A stretch of 47,328 nt of DNA from an uncultured Bacteroidales bacterium (lineage in GTDB: Bacteria; Bacteroidota; Bacteroidia; Bacteroidales; UBA11471), in NCBI GenBank assembly GCA_947589325.1, contig CANQAM010000016.1:1-47328 (forward strand), given 5' to 3'. The translations under genes and the position numbers were made by a program. Positions 14,906 through 25,005 of this stretch are shown in pieces; within the stretch, counting starts at the first letter, position 1; each line of letters begins with the position of its first letter. Below the pieces are notes generated by a model, which saw nothing but the letters and a program-made list of their open reading frames with translations, had not been told where the DNA came from and made no database searches.

Positions 14906-16339
14906 TTACAAGGACGATACCGACTTGAAAAGGCGGTTGAAGCGGATTCTCCCGTCGAACCAATTGCGGTCTTTGTCTATCGAGAGCCATACGAACAGCG
15001 GTTTTCCAACGATATGGTCTTCGGGAACAAGCCCCCAGAAACGGCTGTCGGCAGAGTTGTCGCGGTTGTCGCCCAACATCATGTAGTAGTCCATTTTGAA
15101 TTGGTATGTGTCGGTTTCGACGCCGTTGATATAAATGCGCCCCTCTTTGTATTCCAGTGTGTTTCCTTCGTAGTCGCGTATTGCTCGTTCGTAAAGGGGC
15201 AGATTGTCGGCGGTGAGCCGGACGGTTTCACCCCGTTTCGGAATCCATAGCGGACCGAAATCGGAACGTGTCCACCCTTTGCCGTAACCCAACGGATAGC
15301 TTTCGCCGCCGAATACTCCTGGCTCCTGTACGACGCGGGTGACGTATGGGTATTGTTTCACTCTCGCCAAGGCTGCCGGCGTGAGCGGCAGTTGATAGAT
15401 AGGCGAAAACGTGCCGTCGGGGTTGAGGGGGAATCCCATTGCCAACAGGTCGGACGCCCAGTTTCGGTCGTTCGATACGAGAGTCCGGTCATCGACGCTT
15501 ACGCCCAGTTCGCGAAACTGCTTTTCCGAAAAGCGGTAACCCGATTGCAGCATGACGAAGTAGTTGAATTGTATGTTTCGGGGATTTTCCAACGCCTTGC
15601 CGTCGATATACACCTGATTGTCGCGTATTTCGAATGTGTCGCCCGGCATTCCGATGCAACGCTTCACATAATTTTCCCGACGATCGACGGGACGATATAC
15701 CACCTCTCCGAATCGGGCTTTGTCGTTTTTTATGGTTTCGCGCCCCACGAAGTGCGCCAGCGTGTAGTAGTCGGGGTTGGGTACGCGCACAGCCACCGTG
15801 TCGCCGGCGGGAAAATTGAATACGACGATGTCGCCGCGCTTTACATTTCCGAAACCTGCCAGCCGGTGGTAGCTCCACGACGGCCATTCGATGTACGATT
15901 TGATGTTGAGAATGGGGAACGTGTTTTGCACTAAGGGGAACGAGAGCGGCGTATTCGGTACGCGCGGACCGTAACTCAGTTTGCTCACGAAAAGATAATC
16001 GCCCACCAGCAGCGATTTTTCGAGTGAGGAGGAGGGAATTTTGTAGTTTTGGAAAAAGAAGATGTTGATGAAATAGACGGCAACCAGCGCATAGACGATG
16101 GCATCGACCCATTCCATAACCCGCAGTACGGTTTTGTTTTTCGACTTTTTCCAGAACGTCCACGGAATGTATTTGGTCAGATATATATCGACCAACAGAA
16201 TAAGTCCGGGCAAAATATAGTAGTTGTCCAGCCACACGGCAAACAAGATGTACAGCACGGCAGCGATGCCGAATCGAATCCATCGTGTTTTCTTGACTGC
16301 GCGCAAACGTTCTTTCAGGGAAGGCGAAGAAAAATTCAT
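14906..16339 (-). CDS. lepB: signal peptidase I
   Basis: A 477-residue type I signal peptidase, which removes signal peptides on the outer face of the inner membrane. Two to three hydrophobic segments occupy residues about 22-55 and 77-96. The nucleophile box is IPSSSLEKSLLVGDY (Ser105, equivalent to the S of PSGSM). The general-base lysine is in YVKRCIGMPGD. The C-terminal GDNRDNSADSRFWG box is intact. The protein is well over the E. coli length; a long segment between the Lys box and the GDNRDNS box accounts for this, as in other Bacteroidota. Start ATG 16339 (MNFSSPS) is chosen because the frame extension to 16462 runs back into dapB. Gap to dapB is 19 nt. Confidence 0.96.
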   Translation of the reverse strand: MNFSSPSLKERLRAVKKTRWIRFGIAAVLYILFAVWLDNYYILPGLILLVDIYLTKYIPWTFWKKSKNKTVLRVMEWVDAIVYALVAVYFINIFFFQNYKIPSSSLEKSLLVGDYLFVSKLSYGPRVPNTPLSFPLVQNTFPILNIKSYIEWPSWSYHRLAGFGNVKRGDIVVFNFPAGDTVAVRVPNPDYYTLAHFVGRETIKNDKARFGEVVYRPVDRRENYVKRCIGMPGDTFEIRDNQVYIDGKALENPRNIQFNYFVMLQSGYRFSEKQFRELGVSVDDRTLVSNDRNWASDLLAMGFPLNPDGTFSPIYQLPLTPAALARVKQYPYVTRVVQEPGVFGGESYPLGYGKGWTRSDFGPLWIPKRGETVRLTADNLPLYERAIRDYEGNTLEYKEGRIYINGVETDTYQFKMDYYMMLGDNRDNSADSRFWGLVPEDHIVGKPLFVWLSIDKDRNWFDGRIRFNRLFKSVSSL

Positions 16340-16358
16340 ACTGTTCGTTTTTTTGAAA

Positions 16359-17072
16359 TCAGAAGTTGAGCATATCCTGCATGGTAAGAAAACCTTTCTT
16401 GCCGCAGGTAAATTCGGCAGCGACGACAGCACCCAGCGCAAAGCCCATGCGGCTTTTGGCATCGTGCGTGATGGTGATGGTATCGGCGTCCGATTCGTAG
16501 GTAATCGTATGAATGCCGGGCACTTCGTCGCGGCGTATCGCCTTGATGCCTATTTCTTCTGCCGACGGGGCGCGTCCTTCTACCCATGCCGACTTGCGGT
16601 CGAGCCGCGCAATGATGTCTTCTGCCAGCGTAATGGCCGTGCCGCTCGGCGCGTCGAGTTTGTGTATGTGGTGCGTCTCCTCCATTTTCACGTCGTAGGA
16701 GGAAAATCGATTCATGATGTCTGCCAGATACTTGTTTACGGCGAAGAAGATGTTTACACCCAAACTGAAATTAGAGGCATAAAAAAATGTTTGCCCCTTT
16801 CGGCAAGCCTCCTTGATTTCGGGCAAATATTCGAGCCAGCCGGTCGTACCCGATACTACCGGAACGCCGGCGGCAAAAGCCTTTCGGTAATTCGACACGG
16901 CGACTGCGGGAGCGGTGAACTCTATCGCTACGTCGGCGCTGCGGAATGTCGGCGATTCAAATTCTTCGGGATTGTCGATGTCGATAATCGAAACGATTTC
17001 ATGTCCGCGGTTGCGGGCAATCCGCTCGATGGCGTGCCCCATTTTCCCGTATCCAATCAAAGCGAGTTTCAT
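16359..17072 (-). CDS. dapB: 4-hydroxy-tetrahydrodipicolinate reductase
   Basis: A 237-residue enzyme of the lysine/meso-diaminopimelate pathway, reducing hydroxytetrahydrodipicolinate with NAD(P)H. The nucleotide-binding GYGKMGHAIE is at residues 8-17, the SGTTGW loop near 95, and the catalytic HHIHKLDAPSGT block (His-His, Lys) near 155-166. The open frame extends far upstream, antisense to the DUF2851 gene. The family N-terminus (MKLALIGYGKMG) fixes the start at 17072. It is first in the operon with lepB and the WbqC-like gene. Together with the DNPR motif in MurE this indicates mDAP-type peptidoglycan. Confidence 0.97.
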   Translation of the reverse strand: MKLALIGYGKMGHAIERIARNRGHEIVSIIDIDNPEEFESPTFRSADVAIEFTAPAVAVSNYRKAFAAGVPVVSGTTGWLEYLPEIKEACRKGQTFFYASNFSLGVNIFFAVNKYLADIMNRFSSYDVKMEETHHIHKLDAPSGTAITLAEDIIARLDRKSAWVEGRAPSAEEIGIKAIRRDEVPGIHTITYESDADTITITHDAKSRMGFALGAVVAAEFTCGKKGFLTMQDMLNF

Positions 17073-17115
17073 AAAAAATGGAATAAAGATTTCGTGGTTA
17101 CCGTCAATATTTTTA

Positions 17116-17123
17116 CAAAGATA
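17116..17123 (-). promoter_or_regulatory. -7 box of dapB-lepB operon
   Basis: TATCTTTG on the minus strand (17123-17116), exact consensus, 43 nt before the dapB start. No clear -33 box is seen at the usual distance. Confidence 0.5.
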
Positions 17124-17174
17124 GTGAAATTTCCTGTCGGAAAATTCTTTATTTTGCATAACAAAGGATTTTTT

Positions 17175-18461
17175 ATGGAAAAGTTGCTTTATTATCTGTG
17201 GGAGCATCGGTTGTGGAGCCACGTCCCGTCCGAAACGACCGACGGTCGGAAAATCGAAGTGCTCGATGCCGGACGCCGCAACGAAGATGCGGGTCCCGAC
17301 TTTTTCAACGCCAAAGTGCGCATCGGCGACCGTATATGGGCGGGAAATGTCGAAATGCACCTGCGTGCGAGCGATTGGCACACGCATCATCACGACGGCG
17401 ATGCCGCTTACGATTCGGTGATACTCCATGTCGTAACGGAAGCCGACACGCAGATATGCCGCAAAAGCGGGGAGCCGATACCGCAGTGGGTCGTAACCAT
17501 ACCCGAGCGGTTGAAAGCCGATTACGAATACCTGACTTCCCGCCAGGAGAGCTTGCCTTGTGGCGGGCGTCTTGCCGAGCTGCCGCCGCTTTTTCTGACC
17601 GACTGGCTTACCGCCCTTGCCCTCGAACGCCTGCAACAAAAGAGCTTGCGCATACTCGACCGACTCGACGAGCGGCAGGGCGATTGGGAGGAGGTGTGCT
17701 ACATTACCTTGTCGCGAAGCATGGGGTTGGGTGTCAATAACGACGCTTTCGAGCGGTTGGCACGCAGTCTGCCGCTGCTGTTTTTGCAGAAGCACGCCGA
17801 CTCGCTTTTCCAAATCGAGGCTTTTCTTTTCGGACAAGCGGGCTTGCTCGCTGCCGGCGAATATCCCGACGATGCCTATTATCAGCGCATGGTGCGGGAG
17901 TATGATTTTTTACGGAACAAATTTTCGCTTACTCCTATCGACGGCAGCTGTTGGAAATTTTTCCGGCTTCGTCCGGCGAATTTTCCGCACCAGCGCATCG
18001 CCTTGTTGGCGCAACTGATACATAGGGGATTCAATGTTTTTTCCCGCATACTCGAATGTGCCGACGAGAAAGCTGTGCAGGAGCTGTTCGACATACGGCT
18101 TGAAGGGTATTGGGAGACGCACTACTCTTTCGGGGCGACCTCTCCCGCGCAAAACAAGACGCTGGGTCGCGGTGCCGTGCGCATACTCATCATCAATTGC
18201 GTGGCGCCGCTGCTGTACAGTTATGCTGCCCGCACGGGCAAAGAGGCACTTGTGGAACGGGCTATGCAGATGCTCGAAAAGCTGCCGCCGGAAGACAACC
18301 GCCTCGTGCGGTATGTGGTGCAGGGCGGCATCACGGTGCAGAATGCGCTCGACAGTCAGGCTGCCATACAGCTTTATACCGCATATTGCGAACCGCACAA
18401 GTGCCTTTATTGCCGCATCGGGCATCGCCTGTTCTCTCGCGACGTAAAAGAAAAGGAGTAA
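17175..18461 (+). CDS. DUF2851 family protein
   Basis: A 428-residue protein of the DUF2851 family, conserved in Bacteroidota and of unknown function. The N-terminal third carries the recognisable block RRNEDAGPDFFNAKVRIGD then WAGNVEMHLRASDWHTH, which resembles a small acidic active site (E, D, E, H); a nuclease-like role is only a guess. The C-terminal two thirds are helical and end with the cysteine pair CLYCRIGH. Start ATG 17175 gives the family N-terminus MEKLLYYLWEH; the open frame continues upstream only because the opposite strand is coding. It is a single-gene unit, divergent from dapB. Only a weak TTATTTTG box is seen upstream. Confidence 0.88.
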   Translation: MEKLLYYLWEHRLWSHVPSETTDGRKIEVLDAGRRNEDAGPDFFNAKVRIGDRIWAGNVEMHLRASDWHTHHHDGDAAYDSVILHVVTEADTQICRKSGEPIPQWVVTIPERLKADYEYLTSRQESLPCGGRLAELPPLFLTDWLTALALERLQQKSLRILDRLDERQGDWEEVCYITLSRSMGLGVNNDAFERLARSLPLLFLQKHADSLFQIEAFLFGQAGLLAAGEYPDDAYYQRMVREYDFLRNKFSLTPIDGSCWKFFRLRPANFPHQRIALLAQLIHRGFNVFSRILECADEKAVQELFDIRLEGYWETHYSFGATSPAQNKTLGRGAVRILIINCVAPLLYSYAARTGKEALVERAMQMLEKLPPEDNRLVRYVVQGGITVQNALDSQAAIQLYTAYCEPHKCLYCRIGHRLFSRDVKEKE

Positions 18462-18472
18462 AGCAAAACGCG

Positions 18473-18497
18473 AAAAAGCGCCATTTCATCGAAAAAA
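18473..18497. repeat. copy 2 of a 25-bp near-identical repeat
   Basis: It matches 14353-14377 with one mismatch, in the intergenic space between the DUF2851 stop and the pnp terminator. Its A-run overlaps the T-tail of that terminator. Confidence 0.6.
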
Positions 18498-18530
18498 ACA
18501 GAGGCGGGAGATCGAATTTCCCGCCTCTGT
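18492..18530 (-). terminator. intrinsic terminator of pnp
   Basis: A 12-bp perfect stem (ACAGAGGCGGGA at 18498-18509 with TCCCGCCTCTGT at 18519-18530) is followed on the minus strand by seven T (18498-18492). It lies 21 nt past the pnp stop. Confidence 0.88.
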
Positions 18531-18551
18531 CCGTTATAGAATCAGATAGGT

Positions 18552-20768
<2,217 letters not shown>

Positions 20769-20800
20769 CTTGTTTGTTTTTCGTCTTTCTAAAAATCGGG

Positions 20801-20831
20801 CAAAGATAAGCAAAAAATATGGGTAATCGAA
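20801..20831 (-). promoter_or_regulatory. promoter of pnp
   Basis: Minus strand: TTCG (20831-20828), 19-nt spacer, TATCTTTG (20808-20801). It lies 33 nt before the start codon at 20768. Confidence 0.65.
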
Positions 20832-20930
20832 TATAAATGAAAGAAAATCTCCAAAAAACAGCTTCTTGCCCCCTGTTTTTACGAACAAATAGCCAAAAAG
20901 AAGATTTTATACGGAAATATTGCTTCGGGT

Positions 20931-20962
20931 TTTCGGAAAATGGAAATGTTGTATTATTTTTG
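20931..20962 (+). promoter_or_regulatory. promoter of the DUF4369/thioredoxin-like lipoprotein
   Basis: TTTC (20931-20934), 20-nt spacer, TATTTTTG (20955-20962). The ATG is at 20992. Confidence 0.65.
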
Positions 20963-20991
20963 TAGAGATGAATTTTGTTTGAATCTGCGAC

Positions 20992-22140
20992 ATGAAAAAA
21001 ATCGTTCTCCTTTCGTTATCGCTTCTGTTTGTATGCAGTTGCCATAGAAATGAATTTCACATACAGGGACAAGTAAAAGAGGGTGCGGGAAAGACGCTCT
21101 ATTTCGATGCCGTACAGTTGAGCCGCACGGTTGTTCTCGATTCGGCGCGCCTCTCGGCAGACGGCTCATTCTCTTTTTATGCCGCACGACCGGAATATCC
21201 CGAATTTTACCGGCTGCGCCTCGACTCGTCGTCAGTATATCTTGCTGTCGATTCGACCGAGACGATAACCGTCGATATAACCCGTCTGCCTATTGCCGCC
21301 GATTATCGGGTGGACGGCTCGCCGGAGAGCGAGAAAATACGCCATATTGCTCAGGCGGGTGCGCGCTTGAAAGGCGCTTTCGAAAATGCAGGAAAGCAAA
21401 AAAATCTTTCTGAGGCGGAACAAAAGGCGCTTATCGGAAAATTGCAGGAAGAAATAGCCCGATACAAAGAAACGGTAATTCCGTATATTGGGGCGGCGCC
21501 GTCATCGCCTGCGGCCTATTTCGCCATATTTCAACAGGTGAACGGACTTGATGTGTTCGACCGGAACAGGCGGGAGGACAACCGGCTTATTTTGGCGGTT
21601 GCCAATGCCCACTATGCCCTTTTTCCGGAGTCGCCCCGTGCCAAACATCTCTATGAGCTGGCGCTTGCCATTCTTCAAAACGAGCGCAGCCAACCGCGAG
21701 AATCTGCTGCTCCGGCAGCCGTCGAAGTGTCGCTTATCGACATCGAACTGCCCGACTGCTACGGTAGAAAACATCGGTTGAGCGACCTCAAAGGCAATGT
21801 GGTCTTGCTCGATTTCGCGGCATACGAAAGCAAAAATGCCCCCGAATACAACCGTGCGCTGGTGCAGTTGCACGACCGCTACCACGAGCAGGGATTTGAG
21901 ATTTACCAAGTGTCGCTCGATACCGATGAAAATCTTTGGCAGGTGTCTGCCGACAACCTGCCGTGGGTTTGCGTGCGCGATGCCGAAACGTCGCGCTCGC
22001 GCGCAGCCCGTTCATATAACGTGCAGTCGCTGCCTGCTGCTTTCCTTATCGACCGGAGCGGTGTTTTGCAGCAGCGGGTGGAGTCGTTCCAAGCCCTTCC
22101 CGAAGCCATAGAAAAAATGCTCCGGCAAAAATCGAGATGA
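20992..22140 (+). CDS. lipoprotein with DUF4369 and thioredoxin-like domain lacking CxxC
   Basis: A 382-residue lipoprotein. The signal ends in a lipobox with Cys17 (LFVCSC), so it is probably membrane-anchored and periplasmic. Residues about 22-110 match the DUF4369 beta domain and 115-235 are helical. Residues about 245-380 form an AhpC/TSA-TlpA type thioredoxin fold (DIELPDCYGRKHRLSDLKGN, VVLLDFAAYESK, and the SLPAAFLIDRSG cis-proline loop). In active relatives the LLDFWASWCxPC region carries the redox pair. Here it reads LLDFAAYESKNAPEYN, with both cysteines gone, so thiol-disulfide exchange is unlikely and a binding or chaperone role is more plausible. It may share its transcription stop with the greA leader hairpin at 22210-22244. 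Confidence 0.88.
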   Translation: MKKIVLLSLSLLFVCSCHRNEFHIQGQVKEGAGKTLYFDAVQLSRTVVLDSARLSADGSFSFYAARPEYPEFYRLRLDSSSVYLAVDSTETITVDITRLPIAADYRVDGSPESEKIRHIAQAGARLKGAFENAGKQKNLSEAEQKALIGKLQEEIARYKETVIPYIGAAPSSPAAYFAIFQQVNGLDVFDRNRREDNRLILAVANAHYALFPESPRAKHLYELALAILQNERSQPRESAAPAAVEVSLIDIELPDCYGRKHRLSDLKGNVVLLDFAAYESKNAPEYNRALVQLHDRYHEQGFEIYQVSLDTDENLWQVSADNLPWVCVRDAETSRSRAARSYNVQSLPAAFLIDRSGVLQQRVESFQALPEAIEKMLRQKSR

Positions 22141-22157
22141 AAAAATCGGACGATTTG

Positions 22158-22189
22158 TTTGGAAGATTGAAAAAAAAAGTCTATCTTCG
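22158..22189 (+). promoter_or_regulatory. greA: promoter of greA operon
   Basis: TTTG (22158-22161), 20-nt spacer, TATCTTCG (22182-22189; one deviation from TAnnTTTG). The expected start is near 22196, giving a leader of about 100 nt that contains the terminator-like hairpin at 22210. Confidence 0.65.
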
Positions 22190-22209
22190 CATCAACGAAT
22201 GGTAAAAAG

Positions 22210-22244
22210 GAGTTCCGGTTGCTAAACAGCCGGGATTCTTTTTT
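22210..22244 (+). terminator. terminator-like hairpin inside the greA leader
   Basis: GAGTTCCGGTTG (22210-22221) pairs along all 12 positions, three as G-U, with CAGCCGGGATTC (22227-22238) around a CTAAA loop. Six T follow (22239-22244). It lies downstream of the greA promoter and 50 nt upstream of the start codon, so part of the transcripts should end after about 48 nt. It could also stop readthrough from the lipoprotein gene. Confidence 0.75.
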
Positions 22245-22294
22245 GTTATTTTCCATGAAAATGTTTTTAATGCCCAAATAAAGGAGAAAAAATT

Positions 22295-22765
22295 ATGGCA
22301 GTCGTGTACATGACCGAAGAGGGTTATAAAAAAATGATGGACGAGATACTCTATCTCGAAACAGTGAAGCGTCCGGAAATTTCGCGGCAGATAGCCGAAG
22401 CCCGCGACAAAGGCGATTTGTCGGAAAATGCCGAGTACGATGCCGCGAAAGAGGCTCAAGGCATGTTGGAAATGAAGATTTCCCAACTCAAAGACAAAGT
22501 GGCAAATGCCCGGATTATCGACGACTCGAAACTCAACACCGATACGGTGCAGATACTCAATCGGGTGAAAATACGCAACGTGCAAAACAAGATGACGATG
22601 GAATACACCATCGTTGCCGAGAGCGAAGCCAACCTGAAAGAGGGAAAAATCGCATCGAGCACCCCCATTGCACAAGGATTGCTCGGCAAAAAAGTCGGCG
22701 ACATTTGCGAAATAAAAGTGCCGTCGGGTACGATGAAATTTGAAATTCTGGAAATTTCCATTTAA
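22295..22765 (+). CDS. greA: transcription elongation factor GreA
   Basis: A 156-residue GreA, which rescues backtracked RNA polymerase by stimulating transcript cleavage. The N-terminal coiled coil (about 1-75) carries the acidic tip: EARDKGDLSENAEYDAAKE at 35-53 contains the conserved D and E that act in the polymerase active site. The C-terminal FKBP-like domain (80-156) ends with the usual GKKVGDICEIKVPSG motif. It is the first gene of a unit with the HIT protein (12 nt gap), the epimerase and the acyl-ACP thioesterase. Its leader contains a terminator-like hairpin, so expression may be set by attenuation. Confidence 0.97.
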   Translation: MAVVYMTEEGYKKMMDEILYLETVKRPEISRQIAEARDKGDLSENAEYDAAKEAQGMLEMKISQLKDKVANARIIDDSKLNTDTVQILNRVKIRNVQNKMTMEYTIVAESEANLKEGKIASSTPIAQGLLGKKVGDICEIKVPSGTMKFEILEISI

Positions 22766-22777
22766 TAAAATACGATC

Positions 22778-23170
22778 ATGCCTACTTTGTTCAGTCGCAT
22801 CGCAGCAGGCGAAATTCCCTGCTACAAAGTTGCCGAAGACGAAAAGTATTTCGCTTTTTTGGATATAAATCCGTTGGCAGCGGGACACACGCTGGTCATA
22901 CCCAAAGCCGAAGGTGATTACCTCTTTGCTATGGACGACAAGGCCTACACGGGACTGTTGCTCTTTGCCAAAAAAGTGGCTGCCGCCCTCGAAAAAGCCG
23001 TGCCGTGCCAGCGAATAGGCGTCGCCGTCATGGGGCTTGAAGTGCCGCATACGCATATCCATTTGATTCCCATCAACAGCGAGAGCGACATGATCATCTC
23101 CAACCCGCGCCTGAAACTTTCGCCCGAGAAGATGCAAGCCATCGCCGACGCGATAGCCTCGAAAATGTAA
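22778..23170 (+). CDS. HIT family protein (nucleotide hydrolase/transferase)
   Basis: A 130-residue histidine-triad protein of the HINT type. The triad HTHIHLIP has His91, His93 and His95, where the central His is the nucleophile attacking nucleoside phosphoramidates or related mononucleotides. The N-terminal FSRIAAGEIPCYKVAED and the NPLAAGHTLVIPK strand are typical. It is cytoplasmic. The physiological substrate of bacterial HINT proteins is not well defined. It is located between greA and the epimerase in one operon. Confidence 0.93.
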   Translation: MPTLFSRIAAGEIPCYKVAEDEKYFAFLDINPLAAGHTLVIPKAEGDYLFAMDDKAYTGLLLFAKKVAAALEKAVPCQRIGVAVMGLEVPHTHIHLIPINSESDMIISNPRLKLSPEKMQAIADAIASKM

Positions 23171-23190
23171 AATCAAAACCCGATAATACC

Positions 23191-24192
23191 ATGATAAAAA
23201 AAGTCGATTTCTACGGCATTCCTGCCGTAGCATTTGCCGCCGGCGGCTACGAGGCTCTGATGATACCTTCGGTGGGCGCCAATGTAGTGCGGTTGAAACA
23301 TCTTGCCTCCGGCATCGAAATACTGCGCACACCCGCAGCCGACGAAATAGAGAATTTCGAAGAGCGTCCGCAGATTTACGGTCTGCCCTTGCTTTTCCCG
23401 CCTAACCGCATTGCCGACGGAACATATACGTTCGACGGGCGCAAATACCAATACCCCATTACCATTCCGGCGCAGAACAACTATCATCATGGCATTATCA
23501 AAAGCCAGCCGTTCAGCGTGTGCCGCACCTGCGAGGGCGACGGATACGCCGAAGTGGAGGCAGTCTATTACTGCAACGCATTCAACGACGCCATATATGC
23601 CGATTTCCCGCACGAATTTGTCTGCCGCATGATATTCCGGCTCGATGAGAAAGGCTTGTCCCAGACCACCGTGTTCGAGAATTGCAGCGACAAAGCGATG
23701 CCCGTAGGCATGGGATTCCATACGCCGCTGCGCGTGCCGTTCACGCCCGACGGAAAACCCGAAAACTACCGCTTGCGCCTGTCGGCGGGGAAACGCATGG
23801 AAATGAACGAGCGCACGCTTCCCACCGAAAAACTGTTCGACTTGGGCGCTGCCGAAGCTCCCTTGCGCAAAGAGGGAATACACCCCTGCGGCGAGGCGAT
23901 GGAATGGGCGTTGGTGAATGAGCCGTTGAACATCGGCGGTCGCACCTACAACGGTGCGATACTCACCGACACCGCCACTGGTTGGTCGGCTTGCTATGAA
24001 GTGGATTCGCAATTCAAATTCTGGACGTTGTGGAACAACGGCGGCAACGTGCCGTATGCTTGCCCCGAGCCGCAGACATGGGCTACCAATGCCCCGAATC
24101 TCTCCGACCCGAAAGCCTACGGATTTCAATCCGTCGCTCCGGGCAAGGAGTTCCGGGCATCGACGCACTTGTATGTGTGCAACAAAATATAA
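23191..24192 (+). CDS. aldose 1-epimerase family protein
   Basis: A 333-residue galactose-mutarotase-like protein. The beta-sandwich family is recognised by FLPNRI-type loops (here LLFPPNRIADGTYTF at about 70-84), the catalytic His in NNYHHGI and the second in GMGFHTPLR, and the late CPEPQTW segment, where the acidic residue serves as base. Such enzymes interconvert alpha and beta anomers of aldoses or hexose phosphates. No signal peptide is visible, so it acts in the cytoplasm. It starts 20 nt after the HIT gene. The sugar is not predictable. Confidence 0.9.
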   Translation: MIKKVDFYGIPAVAFAAGGYEALMIPSVGANVVRLKHLASGIEILRTPAADEIENFEERPQIYGLPLLFPPNRIADGTYTFDGRKYQYPITIPAQNNYHHGIIKSQPFSVCRTCEGDGYAEVEAVYYCNAFNDAIYADFPHEFVCRMIFRLDEKGLSQTTVFENCSDKAMPVGMGFHTPLRVPFTPDGKPENYRLRLSAGKRMEMNERTLPTEKLFDLGAAEAPLRKEGIHPCGEAMEWALVNEPLNIGGRTYNGAILTDTATGWSACYEVDSQFKFWTLWNNGGNVPYACPEPQTWATNAPNLSDPKAYGFQSVAPGKEFRASTHLYVCNKI

Positions 24193-24204
24193 GCTCCGTA
24201 TCGA

Positions 24205-24975
24205 ATGAAATTTTTTCGCCTGAAATATCCGGTTTCGGGAAACGACATCGACACGCAATATCACCTTACGCCCAATGCCATCATGGGCTATTCGCAAGAC
24301 TGCGCCGCCCGTTATATGGCGCAGCACCGCATGGCGGCTTACGACATCATCGCCGACAACCTGATATGGGTTATTTCCGAAGTCAATATGGAGCTGTCGG
24401 ACGAATTGCCCTTTTGGTCGGAAGAGGTCGAAGTGGAAGTCTGGGTCAGCGAAATTTCGGCGCTGCGTTTTTTTGTGGAGTTCAGAATGTACGACGACCG
24501 GCGCCGTGTTTTTGCCGGCGGGCATTACGTTTTCAGTCTGCTGCATAAGGATACGCGCAGGCTTACCCCTTTCGGCTCGCGCACCGATTGCATAGAGCGG
24601 CACGAAGAATATGCGGCGGGGACGCACAAACACGAGGCTTTTCCGGCGTTTGTCGGGGAGCCGGCGGCTGTCGCCACGCAGCGTATCAGTTACGCCGAAC
24701 TCGACTTCAACAGCCACGTCAGCAACCGGTGCTATCCCGCCATTGCCGAGAGGCTCATTCCCGCAGCCTATCGGGTGGCGCATACCGTCAGGCAGCTCGA
24801 TATACGTTACCGCAATGAGGCCTTTCTCGACGACCGCATCATTTGTGAGATGTTTTGTCCCGAGCCTGCCGACCGCTATTCTTTCCGATTTTTGCGGGAG
24901 GGCGACAATGCACTGCTTTGCCTCATCGACTCTACGTGGCAGCCCTTTTCACCCCGAACGATTTACGACAAATAG
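24205..24975 (+). CDS. acyl-ACP thioesterase
   Basis: A 256-residue protein with two tandem hotdog domains, the FatA/FatB-like acyl-ACP thioesterase family. It would release free fatty acids from acyl-ACP. The second domain carries the catalytic region ELDFNSHVSNRCY, where D, N and H line up with the plant-enzyme DxNxHxNN motif. The first domain begins with the NDIDTQYHLTPNAIMGY helix. It is the last gene of the greA operon; its stop codon is inside the terminator hairpin stem. It links with acpP/fabF and the glycine-lipid genes as users of the acyl-ACP pool. Confidence 0.88.
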   Translation: MKFFRLKYPVSGNDIDTQYHLTPNAIMGYSQDCAARYMAQHRMAAYDIIADNLIWVISEVNMELSDELPFWSEEVEVEVWVSEISALRFFVEFRMYDDRRRVFAGGHYVFSLLHKDTRRLTPFGSRTDCIERHEEYAAGTHKHEAFPAFVGEPAAVATQRISYAELDFNSHVSNRCYPAIAERLIPAAYRVAHTVRQLDIRYRNEAFLDDRIICEMFCPEPADRYSFRFLREGDNALLCLIDSTWQPFSPRTIYDK

Positions 24976-25005
24976 CCATTCCGCGAGAATGGCTATTTCT
25001 TTTTT
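24970..25005 (+). terminator. intrinsic terminator of greA operon
   Basis: A 12-bp stem (AAATAGCCATTC at 24970-24981 with GAATGGCTATTT at 24987-24998), CGCGA loop, then CTTTTTT. It overlaps the thioesterase stop codon and the stop of the convergent SDR gene. Confidence 0.88.

Noticed and set aside
16224-17174. Upstream extension of the DUF2851 gene
   Set aside because: It is antisense to dapB and lepB; the family N-terminus begins at 17175.
17073-17837. Upstream extension of dapB (frame open to 17837)
   Set aside because: It runs antisense through the first half of the DUF2851 gene. The DapB N-terminus and a consensus -7 box at 17116-17123 fix the start at 17072.
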